From Dyadobacter jiangsuensis (GTDB taxonomy: Bacteria > Bacteroidota > Bacteroidia > Cytophagales > Spirosomataceae): 64,000 nucleotides of DNA. This document shows, piece by piece, positions 1-10,500 of this stretch (position 1 is the first letter of the stretch; each line of letters opens with the position of its first letter). The stretch lies in contig NZ_PYAS01000016.1 of the NCBI RefSeq assembly GCF_003014695.1, positions 62,001 through 126,000 of the forward strand, in the 5' to 3' direction. A model generated the notes under the pieces. The model had not been told where the DNA came from. It ran no database searches and saw nothing but the letters and a program-made list of their open reading frames with translations. The position numbers and the translations under genes are program-made.

Positions 1-1
1 G

Positions 2-1267
2 CCCAAAGCGGCATGGCTGAATGATCTTAAATTGCGGGCTAGCTGGGGTATGACAGGTAACAACAGCTACAACGTCAGCGCCAACAACAACTTTGGTATC
101 GGACAAAATGCAGGCGATGACGGCAACTATGCGAGCCTGGCTTTCCTAGGTTTGAACAATTACATATTCAACAATTCCCTGGCTTCCGGTAAAACGGTTA
201 CACGCTTCGCAAACCCTGAGCTGACATGGGAAAAATCGAATCAGACCGATATTGGTTTCGACCTTGCTACATTCGATAACCGGCTGGTTTTCACGTTTGA
301 ATATTACAAGAAAATTACAGACGACATGTTGCTTCCTTACAGCATTCCGGCGGTTTCGGGCTTTACCTCTACGCTCAAAAACCTGGGAAAAGTACAGAAC
401 AAAGGTATCGAGCTGGCTGTTAACTACCGTGTCCGCGTAGGGAAAGTTAACCTCAGAACCAATGCTAACATTACTTTCAATCGGAACAAAGTACTGGCAA
501 TACGCGGGCAGAACGACTTCTTGTTGTACGGAAGTCAATACGGAGGCTATAACATCCAGCAAGTCGGCCGGCCGATCGGGATGATCTTCGGCTACAAGAA
601 AATCGGCATTTTCAACACCCAGAAGGAGATCAACGAATCGCCGGTACAAGAGGGTGCGGTGCCTGGTGCGATGAAGTTCGCAGATTTGCACGGAAACCCC
701 GACGGAGGTCCTGACGGAATCGTATCCTACGACACGAAAGACATGACGGAAATCGGTAACCCGAACCCCAAATTCAACTGGGCATGGACAGTAGGAGGAG
801 ATTATAAGGCATTCGATTTCAATATCTTGCTGATGGGCGCCTACAAGTTCGACGTTTACCGCAACATCGAAGCCTCGACCATGAATATGGATGGGGTATT
901 CAACGTGCTCGAAAAAGCGAAGGACCGCTGGCGTTCGCCCGAAAACCCCGGGCCAAACCCCAACGATAAGCATTCACAAGGCGGAACGGATTACTTCAAA
1001 TGGTCGCGCGAGAGTAGTGATCGTTATGTTTACGATGGCACGCATACCTGGATCAAAAACATCACGATCGGCTATACTTTCCCGAAAGTGAAAGGAGTGC
1101 TTTCCGACGCAAGGGTATTTATCAATGCAGCAAACCTGCTGATTATCACCAAGTATCCCGGCAACAACCCGGATGCAGGCGTGCGAGGCGGAACGGAGCT
1201 CAACAACGATGACGAATCGTACCCTGTTCCAAGAACCTTTTCGGCTGGTATCAAGATCAACTTCTAA
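2..1267 (+). CDS. SusC/RagA-family TonB-linked outer membrane protein, 3' part
   Basis: The reading frame is open from the window edge, so the signal peptide, carboxypeptidase-like domain and plug lie outside. What remains is most of the C-terminal half of a TonB-dependent beta-barrel. The start of the visible part reads LKLRASWGMTGNN, a hallmark of SusC barrels, and there are alternating aromatic strands and a C-terminus ending in KINF with a terminal Phe, as expected for BamA-mediated insertion. A YPVPRTFS motif just before the end is typical of the family. SusC proteins import oligosaccharides or other nutrients across the outer membrane with a SusD lid. The SusD partner starts 11 bp downstream, so the two are surely co-transcribed. 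The substrate cannot be read from the sequence. Confidence 0.95.
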   Translation, partial: PKAAWLNDLKLRASWGMTGNNSYNVSANNNFGIGQNAGDDGNYASLAFLGLNNYIFNNSLASGKTVTRFANPELTWEKSNQTDIGFDLATFDNRLVFTFEYYKKITDDMLLPYSIPAVSGFTSTLKNLGKVQNKGIELAVNYRVRVGKVNLRTNANITFNRNKVLAIRGQNDFLLYGSQYGGYNIQQVGRPIGMIFGYKKIGIFNTQKEINESPVQEGAVPGAMKFADLHGNPDGGPDGIVSYDTKDMTEIGNPNPKFNWAWTVGGDYKAFDFNILLMGAYKFDVYRNIEASTMNMDGVFNVLEKAKDRWRSPENPGPNPNDKHSQGGTDYFKWSRESSDRYVYDGTHTWIKNITIGYTFPKVKGVLSDARVFINAANLLIITKYPGNNPDAGVRGGTELNNDDESYPVPRTFSAGIKINF

Positions 1268-1278
1268 ATCGCATCAAG

Positions 1279-2787
1279 ATGAATAGAATAACAGCAGCAG
1301 GGCTTATGCTCCTCGCAACGCTCGCGTCTTCGTGCAGCGAAGACTTTCTCAACCAGTCGGATCCGACGAAGGTAGGGGTGAATTTGTTTTACAAAAATGA
1401 AGACCAGGTAAAACAGGCATTGAACGGCGTGTACGGCGGTGTACAGACGCTGACAAACACCGGGTATTTGTTCGGAGAGTTCCAGACGGACAACACCACT
1501 GTGGACCTCAACCCCGCAGATCGCGGTGGTGCGGGAAGCTGGGAAGCATTCGAATTCGGGACCGTCAACTCCGGCAACGGGGAGATCGCTAACCTCTGGA
1601 ACGGGTATTACGCCACTTTGTACAACTGCAACCTGACCCTGGAAAAGATGGTGGATGCGACGATGAGCGAAACCGGCAGAAAGGAAGTGCAAGCGCAGCT
1701 GAAATTCCTTCGGGGCTACATGTATTTCAATATGGTACAGTACTTTGGCGGCGTGATCATCGTCACCTCCACACTGTCTGTTCCGGATCCCGCATTCGAT
1801 CTGGTAAGGTCGACGGAAGCGGAAACCTGGGCGCAAATCGAGAAGGATTTGAAAGATGCCGCCGCAGGATTGCCTGAGAAATATACCGCCGCTGCGGACA
1901 AAGGTCGTGCGACCAAAGGTGCGGCGCTGAGCTTACTCGGCAAGGCGTATCTGACGCAAAAGAAATACGCCGATGCCCTGGCAACACTGAAAGAAGTAAC
2001 GAAGCTTGGCTATGCACTGAATGCGAATTATGCCGACAATTTTGACCCCGCGCCCGCCAAGAAAAACGGTATTGAATCTATCTTCGAGATTCAGTATCAG
2101 GGGGATAACGACCTCGGCGAGTGGAGCAACTTTCAGTATGTTTTTGCACCGCGGATTTCAAAAGGAGCGGTAACCGGCTATGCGGCAGGTGCAAACGGCG
2201 GGCGGAACGTGCCTACCAACGACATTATGGCGGCCTATGAAAAAGGGGATCTCCGGAAAGACATTTCCCTGAAAACCAGCTTCACGCTGGATGGAAAAGT
2301 GTATCCGGTGCCATACGTATCGAAATACAACTACCCGCATACGATCGTGAGCCGTACTAACACCAACTGGCCGGTACTGCGCTATGCCGATGTCCTACTG
2401 ATGTTGGCAGAAGCGACTAACGAGCAGTCCGGGCCGACCGCAGAAGCGCTGGGCTATCTGAACCAAGTCCGGAAACGTGCGGGACTCGAAGAACTCGCCA
2501 TTGCAGATAAGGCGGCGTTCAGGACAGCAGTTTTGAAAGAGAGGAGATTGGAACTGGCATTTGAAAACCACCGCTGGTTTGATTTGAAAAGGACCAAAAC
2601 ACCGGCTGAATGGGCGGCATTCATGAATGCGCACGGTGCGCAGGAGCGTGCGAAACCGACTGTCGACCGGGGCAATGTGCCATTTAACTCGACGGACTAC
2701 GTCTACACCGAGAATGAGTACGTTCTCCCTCTGCCGGCACCACAGATCCTGATCAACGCTAAGCTGATCCAAAACCCGGGTTATTGA
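1279..2787 (+). CDS. SusD/RagB-family outer membrane lipoprotein
   Basis: This 502-residue protein starts with a short charged segment, a hydrophobic stretch and a lipobox ending in SSC near residue 19, followed by SEDFLNQ, the usual start of mature SusD lipoproteins. The body carries the N-terminal TPR-like SusD helices and the C-terminal RagB/SusD signature (NWPVLRYADVLLMLAEA, then a YLNQVRKRAGL repeat and FENHRWFDLKR). SusD proteins sit on the cell surface and close over the SusC barrel to trap the ligand. The ATG lies 11 bp after the SusC stop, making a SusCD pair. A hairpin terminator follows, so the pair probably ends a transcript. The ligand is unknown. Confidence 0.95.
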   Translation: MNRITAAGLMLLATLASSCSEDFLNQSDPTKVGVNLFYKNEDQVKQALNGVYGGVQTLTNTGYLFGEFQTDNTTVDLNPADRGGAGSWEAFEFGTVNSGNGEIANLWNGYYATLYNCNLTLEKMVDATMSETGRKEVQAQLKFLRGYMYFNMVQYFGGVIIVTSTLSVPDPAFDLVRSTEAETWAQIEKDLKDAAAGLPEKYTAAADKGRATKGAALSLLGKAYLTQKKYADALATLKEVTKLGYALNANYADNFDPAPAKKNGIESIFEIQYQGDNDLGEWSNFQYVFAPRISKGAVTGYAAGANGGRNVPTNDIMAAYEKGDLRKDISLKTSFTLDGKVYPVPYVSKYNYPHTIVSRTNTNWPVLRYADVLLMLAEATNEQSGPTAEALGYLNQVRKRAGLEELAIADKAAFRTAVLKERRLELAFENHRWFDLKRTKTPAEWAAFMNAHGAQERAKPTVDRGNVPFNSTDYVYTENEYVLPLPAPQILINAKLIQNPGY

Positions 2788-2809
2788 TCCGTGTGAGCGA
2801 TTTGAACAT

Positions 2810-2840
2810 ACAGGAGAGACATTCCATATGCCTCTCCTGT
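2810..2840 (+). terminator. Candidate terminator after the first SusCD pair
   Basis: A perfect 9-bp inverted repeat, ACAGGAGAG and CTCTCCTGT, is separated by 13 nt and followed by TAAATTTTA. It lies 22 bp past the SusD stop. The trailing T-run is weak, so it could also act as an mRNA 3'-end stabiliser. Confidence 0.6.
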
Positions 2841-3010
2841 TAAATTTTATAACTAATCCATGAAAAATCTCGTTATAATTCTAATAGCCAATGCAGTAGC
2901 TCAATCACTATTTATATAAACCTTTTTAGAAAATCATGAATATTTATTATTCATAACAAGACAGCACAGGATACTATTCACTTCGCTGCATTTTAGTATT
3001 GTATGATTGC

Positions 3011-3032
3011 GGAATACCGCCGCAGGTATTCC
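3011..3032 (+). promoter_or_regulatory. Perfect 8-bp hairpin in the leader of the cytochrome gene
   Basis: GGAATACC and GGTATTCC pair perfectly around the 6-nt loop GCCGCA, ending 23 bp before the GTG start of the membrane cytochrome gene. It could be an operator dyad or a 5'-UTR hairpin. No T-run follows, so a terminator is less likely. Confidence 0.4.
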
Positions 3033-3055
3033 TGAACCACTAACCCCTTGAACTT

Positions 3056-5416
3056 GTGTTACTCCAAGCAACCGAAACTTTCTGGCTTTGGCAATTTTTA
3101 GGACGATTGCACCCCTTACTGGTCCATTTCCCCATTGGACTTCTCTGCATTGCATTGCTTTTTGAACTCATCGACTGGAAGCACAAATCGACCGTCCTGC
3201 GCGATGGCACGCGCATTATCACATGGGTGAGCGCGGGAAGCGCAGTGCTGGCCGTAGTGTTCGGCCTGCTACTCGCCGGCTCCGAAGATTCCAGCGGTAC
3301 CAATCTCGAAATCCACCGCTGGGCTGGAATCGCCACAATGGTGCTTTCCCTCGTTACGGTATTTACTTTGCGTTCCGGCAACAGGAGCCTGTTCCGTGGG
3401 CTGTTGCTCACCACCGTATTCGGCGTTTCATTTGCAGGCCATTACGGCGCTATGCTTACCCACGGTGAAGATTATCTCACCAGCGTACTGCCCGGCGCCG
3501 ACAAAACGGTGGAGCCGGAAGGAGAAACCGAAGCCGATTTCGTGCTGACCAACAATGGTGCATTAACCCCGGAACAAATACAGAATCTCAATGTGGAAGT
3601 CAGGACGATCCTGGCACACAACTGTTATAGCTGTCACGGCGAAGCCAAAATGAAAGGCGAGCTGCGGCTCGATAGCAAAGACGCCATTATGAAAGGCGGC
3701 GAGCACGGCGTGGTAGTTGTTCCGAATCATCCCGACAAAAGTGAGCTAATCCGCCGTATTTCATTGCCCAAAGGCCACAAGGAAGCGATGCCCACCAAAG
3801 GCAAGCGCCTGACGGAGAAGGAAGTAAAACTACTCCAATTCTGGATTGAAAAAGGTGCTCCTTGGCCCGATGGCAAAGAAAAAAGCATTTACCGTGTGGC
3901 AGATCTTGCGCCGCGTACGCCGCAGGTACCCGCCGCTACGACCGAGCTCAACAAGCCTGTGGATCTTTTTGTAAATGCATATTTCCAAAAGAATAAGGGC
4001 AGCTGGAAACCGGTAGTCGACGACCGCACTTACATTCGACGTGTTTATCTCGACATTATCGGACTGCTTCCAGCCCCGGAAAAGGTGGATGCGTTTGTAG
4101 CGGATACCCGCCCCGACAAGCGTGAATTACTTGCCAAAGAGCTCTTGTCCCAAAACGACGCCTATGCCCAGCACTGGATGACATTCTGGAACGACGCACT
4201 CCGGAACGATTACGACGGAACCGGCTACATTACCGGCGGGCGCTTCGGTATTTCGAAATGGCTTTACGCGAGTTTGCTGGATAATAAGCCCTACAACTGG
4301 TTCGTGAAAGAGCTGATCAGCCCCAATAAGGAATCCGAAGGCTTTATTAAAGGTATCAAATGGCGCGGGACGATCAATTCCAGCCAGCGCACCGAAATGC
4401 AGGCGGCCCAGAATGTAGCCCAGGTATTTTTGGGTTTAAACCTGAAATGTGCGTCCTGTCACGATAGCTTCATCAGCGATTGGAAACTGGCCGACGCTTA
4501 TGCATTTGCCAATATCTTTGCGGACACCCTGCTTGAAATCAACCGCTGCGACAAGCCTACGGGCAAAATCGCGGGAACCCGCATGCTCTACCCGGAATTG
4601 GGTGAAATCGAAGTGAATGCAAGTACTGAAAAACGCCTCCGCCAGCTGGCCGACTTCCTGGTGCAGCCGAAAGACGGAAGATTGTATCGCACGCTCGTAA
4701 ACCGCGTGTGGGCGCAGCTAATGGGCCGCGGCATTGTTGAGCCTGTGGATGCCATGGATAATTTGCCTTGGAGCCAGGACTTGCTCGACTGGCTGGCGTC
4801 CGACTTTGTGACCAATGGCTATGATGTCAAAAAGCTCATCTACACGATCGTCACCTCGAAGACCTACCAACTGCCGTCGACGTCGGTGAAAGACGCGGGC
4901 GATATGATGGCGAACGATTTCAAGTTTACCGGCATGGTACGCAGAAGGCTTACCGCCGAACAGTTCGCCGACGCGATCAGCACGAGCTTTACGCCCATGT
5001 ATGCCGACACCGCACTTGCATTGAAGAAGCTTCCGGAAGATATCCAGTCTCGGTTGCCATTCCCACGCGCGGCGTTTGTAAAGAATGACCCTTTCCTTAC
5101 TTCGCTCGGGCGCCCGAACCGCGAGACGGTGAGTACCGGCCGTACTTCCCAGGCCAACCTGCTCCAAGCATTGGAACTTACGAACGGCTCGAAATTCACG
5201 GAAACCCTCAAAGCCGGATCGAAGGTATGGAAGTCGCAATACCCGACATCGGACTCGCTCGTGACCGCACTTTACCGAAAGGCATTAGGCCGTTCCCCGG
5301 TGCCGAAGGAGCTTGCGGCAGCGAAAAAAATCCTCGGCCCAACGCCGAGCGAAGAAGGTATCCAAGACCTTGTCTGGGCGATTGCGCTGGTACCCGAGTT
5401 TCAGTTGATATATTAA
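3056..5416 (+). CDS. Planctomycete-type membrane cytochrome c protein (DUF2231-like, PSCyt1, DUF1549, DUF1553)
   Basis: A 786-residue protein. Residues 1-145 contain about four membrane helices, beginning RLHPLLVHFPIGLL as in DUF2231 proteins. A class-I-like haem site CYSCH lies at residues 190-194 (PSCyt1 type), with candidate distal Met near MPTKGKRL. DUF1549 spans about residues 300-490 and holds a second haem motif, CASCH at 465-469. DUF1553 spans about 525-760 (LVNRVWAQLMGRGIV, LIYTIVTSKTYQLPS). The family is abundant in Planctomycetes and Verrucomicrobia, also occurs in Cytophagales, and has no proven enzyme activity; electron transfer linked to polymer breakdown is the usual guess. The start is a GTG 15 bp after an in-frame stop, with no in-frame ATG nearby. 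The DUF1501 partner gene follows, the normal pairing for this family. Confidence 0.9.
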   Translation: MLLQATETFWLWQFLGRLHPLLVHFPIGLLCIALLFELIDWKHKSTVLRDGTRIITWVSAGSAVLAVVFGLLLAGSEDSSGTNLEIHRWAGIATMVLSLVTVFTLRSGNRSLFRGLLLTTVFGVSFAGHYGAMLTHGEDYLTSVLPGADKTVEPEGETEADFVLTNNGALTPEQIQNLNVEVRTILAHNCYSCHGEAKMKGELRLDSKDAIMKGGEHGVVVVPNHPDKSELIRRISLPKGHKEAMPTKGKRLTEKEVKLLQFWIEKGAPWPDGKEKSIYRVADLAPRTPQVPAATTELNKPVDLFVNAYFQKNKGSWKPVVDDRTYIRRVYLDIIGLLPAPEKVDAFVADTRPDKRELLAKELLSQNDAYAQHWMTFWNDALRNDYDGTGYITGGRFGISKWLYASLLDNKPYNWFVKELISPNKESEGFIKGIKWRGTINSSQRTEMQAAQNVAQVFLGLNLKCASCHDSFISDWKLADAYAFANIFADTLLEINRCDKPTGKIAGTRMLYPELGEIEVNASTEKRLRQLADFLVQPKDGRLYRTLVNRVWAQLMGRGIVEPVDAMDNLPWSQDLLDWLASDFVTNGYDVKKLIYTIVTSKTYQLPSTSVKDAGDMMANDFKFTGMVRRRLTAEQFADAISTSFTPMYADTALALKKLPEDIQSRLPFPRAAFVKNDPFLTSLGRPNRETVSTGRTSQANLLQALELTNGSKFTETLKAGSKVWKSQYPTSDSLVTALYRKALGRSPVPKELAAAKKILGPTPSEEGIQDLVWAIALVPEFQLIY

Positions 5417-5603
5417 ATGTATAATACAAATAATCCGTATTTAAAATATCAAATGAATAGCACTTTAAATACAGTACAAACATTTATAATGTATATAAAG
5501 AATGAAATTTTCAGTATTAATTATAAATATTAAAAGTATTTAAAGTATAAAATGCAAATAATATCAAACTCTTGACATACAATCATTTAAAATAAAATAA
5601 GAA

Positions 5604-7031
5604 ATGAATATCCAATGGAATAGGAGGGAGTTTCTGCAACGGGCCAGCGCCGCTACGATGGCTGCTTTGGCAGCGGGAGCACCCATATCAAACCTGCTTA
5701 CCTCATGCCGGGGCAAGGCAGGAGCCAATTCTTCGGCGGACACGGTGATACTTTTATGGATGGCAGGCGGCATGGCGCACACCGAAACTTTCGACCCGAA
5801 AGCCTATACGCCGTTCGAAAAAGACATGGAAGGCAACCGCGTTTTGAGCACATTCAAATCATTCCCCACCAAGCTCGACGGCATCCATTTCTCGGATGGT
5901 TTGCAATCGATAGGGCAGGTGATGGACAAAGGAACGCTGATCCGTTCGTACGTCGCGGCCGACATGGGACACATCCTTCATTCGCGTCATCAGTACCATT
6001 GGCACACCTGCTATGAGCCACCGCAAACCGTGGCCGCACCGCACATGGGTTCCTGGATCGCGAAGGAGCTCGGACCGAAAAATCCGGTCATCCCGGCGTT
6101 CATCGACATTGGTCAGCGATTCACGGTAGGTGAGGCGGAAGAGCTCAAAGCATTCCACACAGCTGGCTTTCTCGGCAACGAGTTCGGGCCGTTCTTCATT
6201 CCCGACCCCAGCCAGGGCCTCGAAAGTGTGCGGCCGCCCGTGGGCATGGACGCGAAGCGATTCGAACGCCGGAACCAGTTGTACAATGAGCTCATCAATA
6301 ACAGTCCGGTAGGAGAGTTCGGCAGCGATTACCAGCGTGAGTCGCTGAAACGATCCATGGAACAAGCCTATGCATTGCTCAATTCACCGGAATCGAAAGC
6401 GTTCGACCTCAGTACCGAGCCTAAGAAGAGCTACGACATTTACAATACCGGCCGCTTCGGGCTCGGTTGCCTGCTCGCCCGCCGGCTCACTGAACAGGGT
6501 GCACGCTTCATCAGTGTCACCACTGAGTACGAGCCATTCAAAGGTTGGGATACGCATGAAAATGGGCACACCCGCTTGCAGGATATGAAGAAACAAATCG
6601 ACGGGCCGATTGCCCAGCTCATTAAAGACCTTGATGAGAAAGGCCTGCTCGATCGTACGATGGTCGTGTTGGCGAGCGAGTTCAGCCGCGATATGATGGT
6701 GGAAGGGCGTCCTGACGCCAAAGTGAAAGAGCAGGTTGCCCAGCCCGACATTCTTTCGGATCTCAAATTCTACGGCATGCACCGCCATTTCACCGACGGT
6801 TGCTCAATGCTCATGTTCGGCGGCGGTATCAAAAAAGGGTTTGTCTACGGCAAGACTGCCGATGAACGCCCCTGCAAGACCATTGAAAATCCTGTTAAGA
6901 TCGACGGCATCCACCAAACGATCTACCACGCATTAGGTATTCCGCCGGATACCCAGTACGAAATCGAAAAGCGGCCGTTTTATACAACACCTGATGGAAA
7001 AGGCCTCGCGGTGAAAGAGCTGCTCATTTGA
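5604..7031 (+). CDS. DUF1501 domain protein with Tat-like signal
   Basis: This 475-residue protein opens with NRREFLQRASAATMAALAAG, a twin-arginine-like signal with a long small-residue hydrophobic core, then a Cys-containing stretch (LLTSCRG) that could be a lipobox. The rest fits DUF1501, a member of the alkaline phosphatase/sulfatase-fold superfamily: VILLWMAGGMAHTETFDPK, a GRFGLGCLLARRL helix, and a His-rich second half (WDTHENGH, MHRHFTDG). DUF1501 proteins are almost always encoded next to DUF1549/DUF1553 cytochromes, as here. Their reaction is unknown. A 187-bp AT-rich spacer separates it from the cytochrome gene, so it may have its own promoter, although both lie on the same strand and probably act together in the periplasm. 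Confidence 0.9.
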   Translation: MNIQWNRREFLQRASAATMAALAAGAPISNLLTSCRGKAGANSSADTVILLWMAGGMAHTETFDPKAYTPFEKDMEGNRVLSTFKSFPTKLDGIHFSDGLQSIGQVMDKGTLIRSYVAADMGHILHSRHQYHWHTCYEPPQTVAAPHMGSWIAKELGPKNPVIPAFIDIGQRFTVGEAEELKAFHTAGFLGNEFGPFFIPDPSQGLESVRPPVGMDAKRFERRNQLYNELINNSPVGEFGSDYQRESLKRSMEQAYALLNSPESKAFDLSTEPKKSYDIYNTGRFGLGCLLARRLTEQGARFISVTTEYEPFKGWDTHENGHTRLQDMKKQIDGPIAQLIKDLDEKGLLDRTMVVLASEFSRDMMVEGRPDAKVKEQVAQPDILSDLKFYGMHRHFTDGCSMLMFGGGIKKGFVYGKTADERPCKTIENPVKIDGIHQTIYHALGIPPDTQYEIEKRPFYTTPDGKGLAVKELLI

Positions 7032-7045
7032 TTTTACCTACTTGA

Positions 7046-7082
7046 TCCGCCGGAACATGCTGATAGCCAGCTTTCCGGCGGA
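7046..7082 (+). terminator. Strong hairpin after the DUF1501 gene
   Basis: TCCGCCGGAA and TTCCGGCGGA form a perfect 10-bp stem around a 17-nt loop that itself contains a GCTG/CAGC pair. It starts 15 bp after the DUF1501 stop. No clear T-run follows, so it is a terminator or 3'-end stabiliser. Confidence 0.55.
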
Positions 7083-7568
7083 CATATTTCTTACTACCTC
7101 ACCTGCCTCGTATCCTATATTGAAGACCATCGCCTTACCGCGAACGGACGGCATTCCTTTGCCATATATAAGATATATCCAAAAAACTCATGTTAATGAA
7201 ATATTAATCAAAACCAGACAGAGCAGGACAGTCTGTTCTGGCAATCGTTCTACTATTGCATAAATGTTACTTTAAGCATGAATAATTGTCTTTTATGCGT
7301 CACAAAGACATTTATTTCTTAAAGTATTTCAAAATCTTCATCAACGATAGATCTGCCAGCTTCCAGGCCTGTTTACACGCAGGGAAGCCATCCGTTTCGT
7401 GATCAGACAACACCGTTTTTTTACATACCTGAACGCTGTTTTTCCCCAATCCCGACAATTATTCACTTAAACCGATGACTATGAGAATACAAAGCTTAAC
7501 CGATTAACCCCGCTACCCGGGCGTTTCAGACAATGCTCCGGGGCCTCTGCTAATTACTAAATCTAAAA
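7083..7568. other. 486-bp intergenic leader of the second SusCD operon
   Basis: No convincing gene is seen here. The last 110 bp contain two CG-centred, partly palindromic AT-rich sites, at about 7467-7478 (TTAAACCGATGA) and 7496-7507 (TTAACCGATTAA), which resemble LacI-family operators. A long untranslated leader for the SusC gene is likely. Confidence 0.4.
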
Positions 7569-10500
7569 ATGAAGCTTATGAATCAATTTCGACAATCCCT
7601 TTATGGTGCCCGATTGAATTCGATCCTGAAACTTTCGGTGGGCCAGGCGCTCATTGGAGTTGCTTGCGGATTCAACGCGATGGCCGATAATAGTTTGAAT
7701 CTTAACCCGCTGGTGGTAAGTAGCAACATCACCGCCGACCGGACAATCAAGGGAAGGGTTACCGACGACACCGGTGAAAAACTACCGGGTGTGAGTGTGG
7801 TACTTAAAGGCACTACCATTGGAACCGTATCCGACGCGGAAGGCGTGTACTCCATCAATGTCCCTGACAGAGGCGGTGTCCTCATTTTCTCTTCCGTAGG
7901 TTTCCTTACGCAGGAAGTACCTCTGGGGGCAGCGTCTACGGTGGATATTAAACTTGCCACCGATGCCAAAGCACTTACCGAAGTGGTGGTAGTGGGCTAC
8001 GGTAGCCAGTTGAAAAAAGAAATTACCGGTGCGGTCCAAACCGTAAAAAGTGAGGAGCTGAAAGATATTCCGGTATCGCAGGTTACTCAAAAACTGCAAG
8101 GACGCCTTGCCGGTGTGCAGATCAACCAGACCACCGGTAAGCCGGGGCAAGGGATGTCGGTACGTATCCGCGGCCAGGTATCGGTAACAGCCGGTAGCGA
8201 TCCGCTTTATGTAATCGATGGCTTCCCGATCACCGGTACCATCGGCCAGATGAACCCGGATGAAATAGAGGACATTACCATTCTGAAAGATGCTGCTTCG
8301 ACTTCACTTTACGGTTCGCGGGCAGCTAATGGTGTGGTACTGATTACTACCAAACGGGGAACACCCGGCAAGATGTCTGTGAGCGTCAACGCTTATGCAG
8401 GTATTCAGAAGGTGCCAATGAGAGGACGCATCAAAATGCTGAATGCCGAAGAATTCGCACAATTCAAGAAGGAGATGTATGAGGATGAAAACAAAACGGT
8501 ACCAAAGGAATTTGAACATCCGGAGGATTACCGCGGCAAAAACAACGACTGGTACGATGCATTGCTTCGTACTGCGCCCATCCAGAGCTACAACCTGACG
8601 GTAAGCTCCAACAAAGAGAATATGCGTACATCGCTCGTAGCGGGTGTATTCAATCAGAAAGGGGTAGTGCTTAACAACAATTACAAGCGCTACTCTCTGC
8701 GGATGAATACCGAATATGATATTTCGAGCAAAGTAAAAATCGGTTTCAATGTAGCCCCTCAGTTCGTTTACGACAATACCCCGAGAACGGATGGTGACCG
8801 CGGTACGGGCGTTCTTTTTAATGCATTGCACACATGGCCGGTTATGCCTATACGCGATGCAAATGGAGAACTTACGAAATTCAACCGCTTTCCTGATGCT
8901 ACGGGTAATATCTTCGCCTACCCGAACTGGGTGCGTGCAGCGAACGAGCTTACCAATGAAACGAAGATCAACAAATTGCTGGGTAACACATACCTTCAGT
9001 ACTCGCCAATTAAGGGCCTGACACTGAAATCGACGTTGAATGTTGAGATGGAGAGTAACAAGTTCTTCTTCTTCAACCCATCGACAGCTACCAGCAATAT
9101 CAACGTTGCGATTCCGACGACAGCTGTTTCGATCCGTCAGAACTATCAGAACTTTTCATGGTTGAATGAAAACCTTGCAACATACAACCATAGCTTCAAC
9201 GAAAAGCACAATTTTGAGTTGCTGGGTGGGGTTACGCTTCAAAGATTCCGTCAGGAATTTGACCGTATTACAGCCAACACTTACACGGACGACCGCCTTC
9301 CGACTATCCAGGGTGCGATCAACATCGACCGTGGGGGCTCCTTCAACGTAAATGGTATTTCCGGTTCCAACACATTCAATGGGGCCAATGAGTGGGCATT
9401 GATGTCTTACATTTCACGTTTGACCTATAACTACAAAGGTAAATACCTGTTTACGGCTGCGTTACGTGCCGATGGTTCTTCCCGTTTCGGTGCTGATAAC
9501 CGTTGGGGTACTTTCCCCTCGGCATCCGTTGGCTGGGTTGTTTCGGATGAAAATTTCATGCAGACGATGCCAAAAGTATCTTTTGCAAAACTCCGCGCCA
9601 GTTTCGGTGTGATCGGTAACAACAACATCGGTAACTACACCCAATACGGTCTGGTTAGCAACACGATCAACATCGTCAACGGTTCGAATGTGGCAACAGG
9701 TGCAGCGGTTACTTCACTTGCTAACCGTAATCTGGGCTGGGAAACAACCAAGCAATTCGACGCAGGTCTGGACCTTGGTATGTTTAACGACCGTATCCAG
9801 TTGGTTTACGATTTCTACACAAAACGTACCACGAACCTGCTTTACGCAGTTCAGGTTCCACAGGAGTCTGGTTTTTCCAACTACAATGATAACATCGGAG
9901 AGATCAAATTCTGGGGACACGAGTTCGGCCTGACTACCCGCAACCTTGTAGGCAAACTCAAATGGACAACCAATGCCAACATTTCGTTTAACCGGAATAA
10001 GGTAATGGAATTGGCTCCCGGTATCGACCGTGTGTATGGTACATTCCATATTACGCAGGTGGGTCAGCCGTTCGGTCAATTCTACGGTCTGGTTAAGGAA
10101 GGTTTCTACATGAGTCAGGAAGAACTGGCCAATTCGCCAATCATCCCGGGTCGATCGGCTATCGGTACCATTAAGTACAAGGATATCAATGGCGATAAGC
10201 TGATCACCAACGGCGGTGACAATGATGACCGTACAATTATCGGCAGCCCCTTCCCGAAATTTACTTATGGTATCACGAACAACCTCAGCTACGGCAATTG
10301 GGATTTTTCAATCGTTGGCTCCGGTTCACAGGGTAATCAGCTTTGGGTACGCCATTTGTACAGCACAGCCAACCTCGATGGGGTATTCAATATGGTAGCA
10401 GGAGCTAAAGACCGGTTCCGTGTGAAAAACGGTCCGAATCCTGTAACGGGTAAACCCGAAGCGCAGACTGTGATAACCCCCGGTAAAGGTATGTATGGCG

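Noticed and set aside
146-973. 275-codon open frame on the - strand
   Set aside because: Antisense to the SusC barrel, with no family motif.
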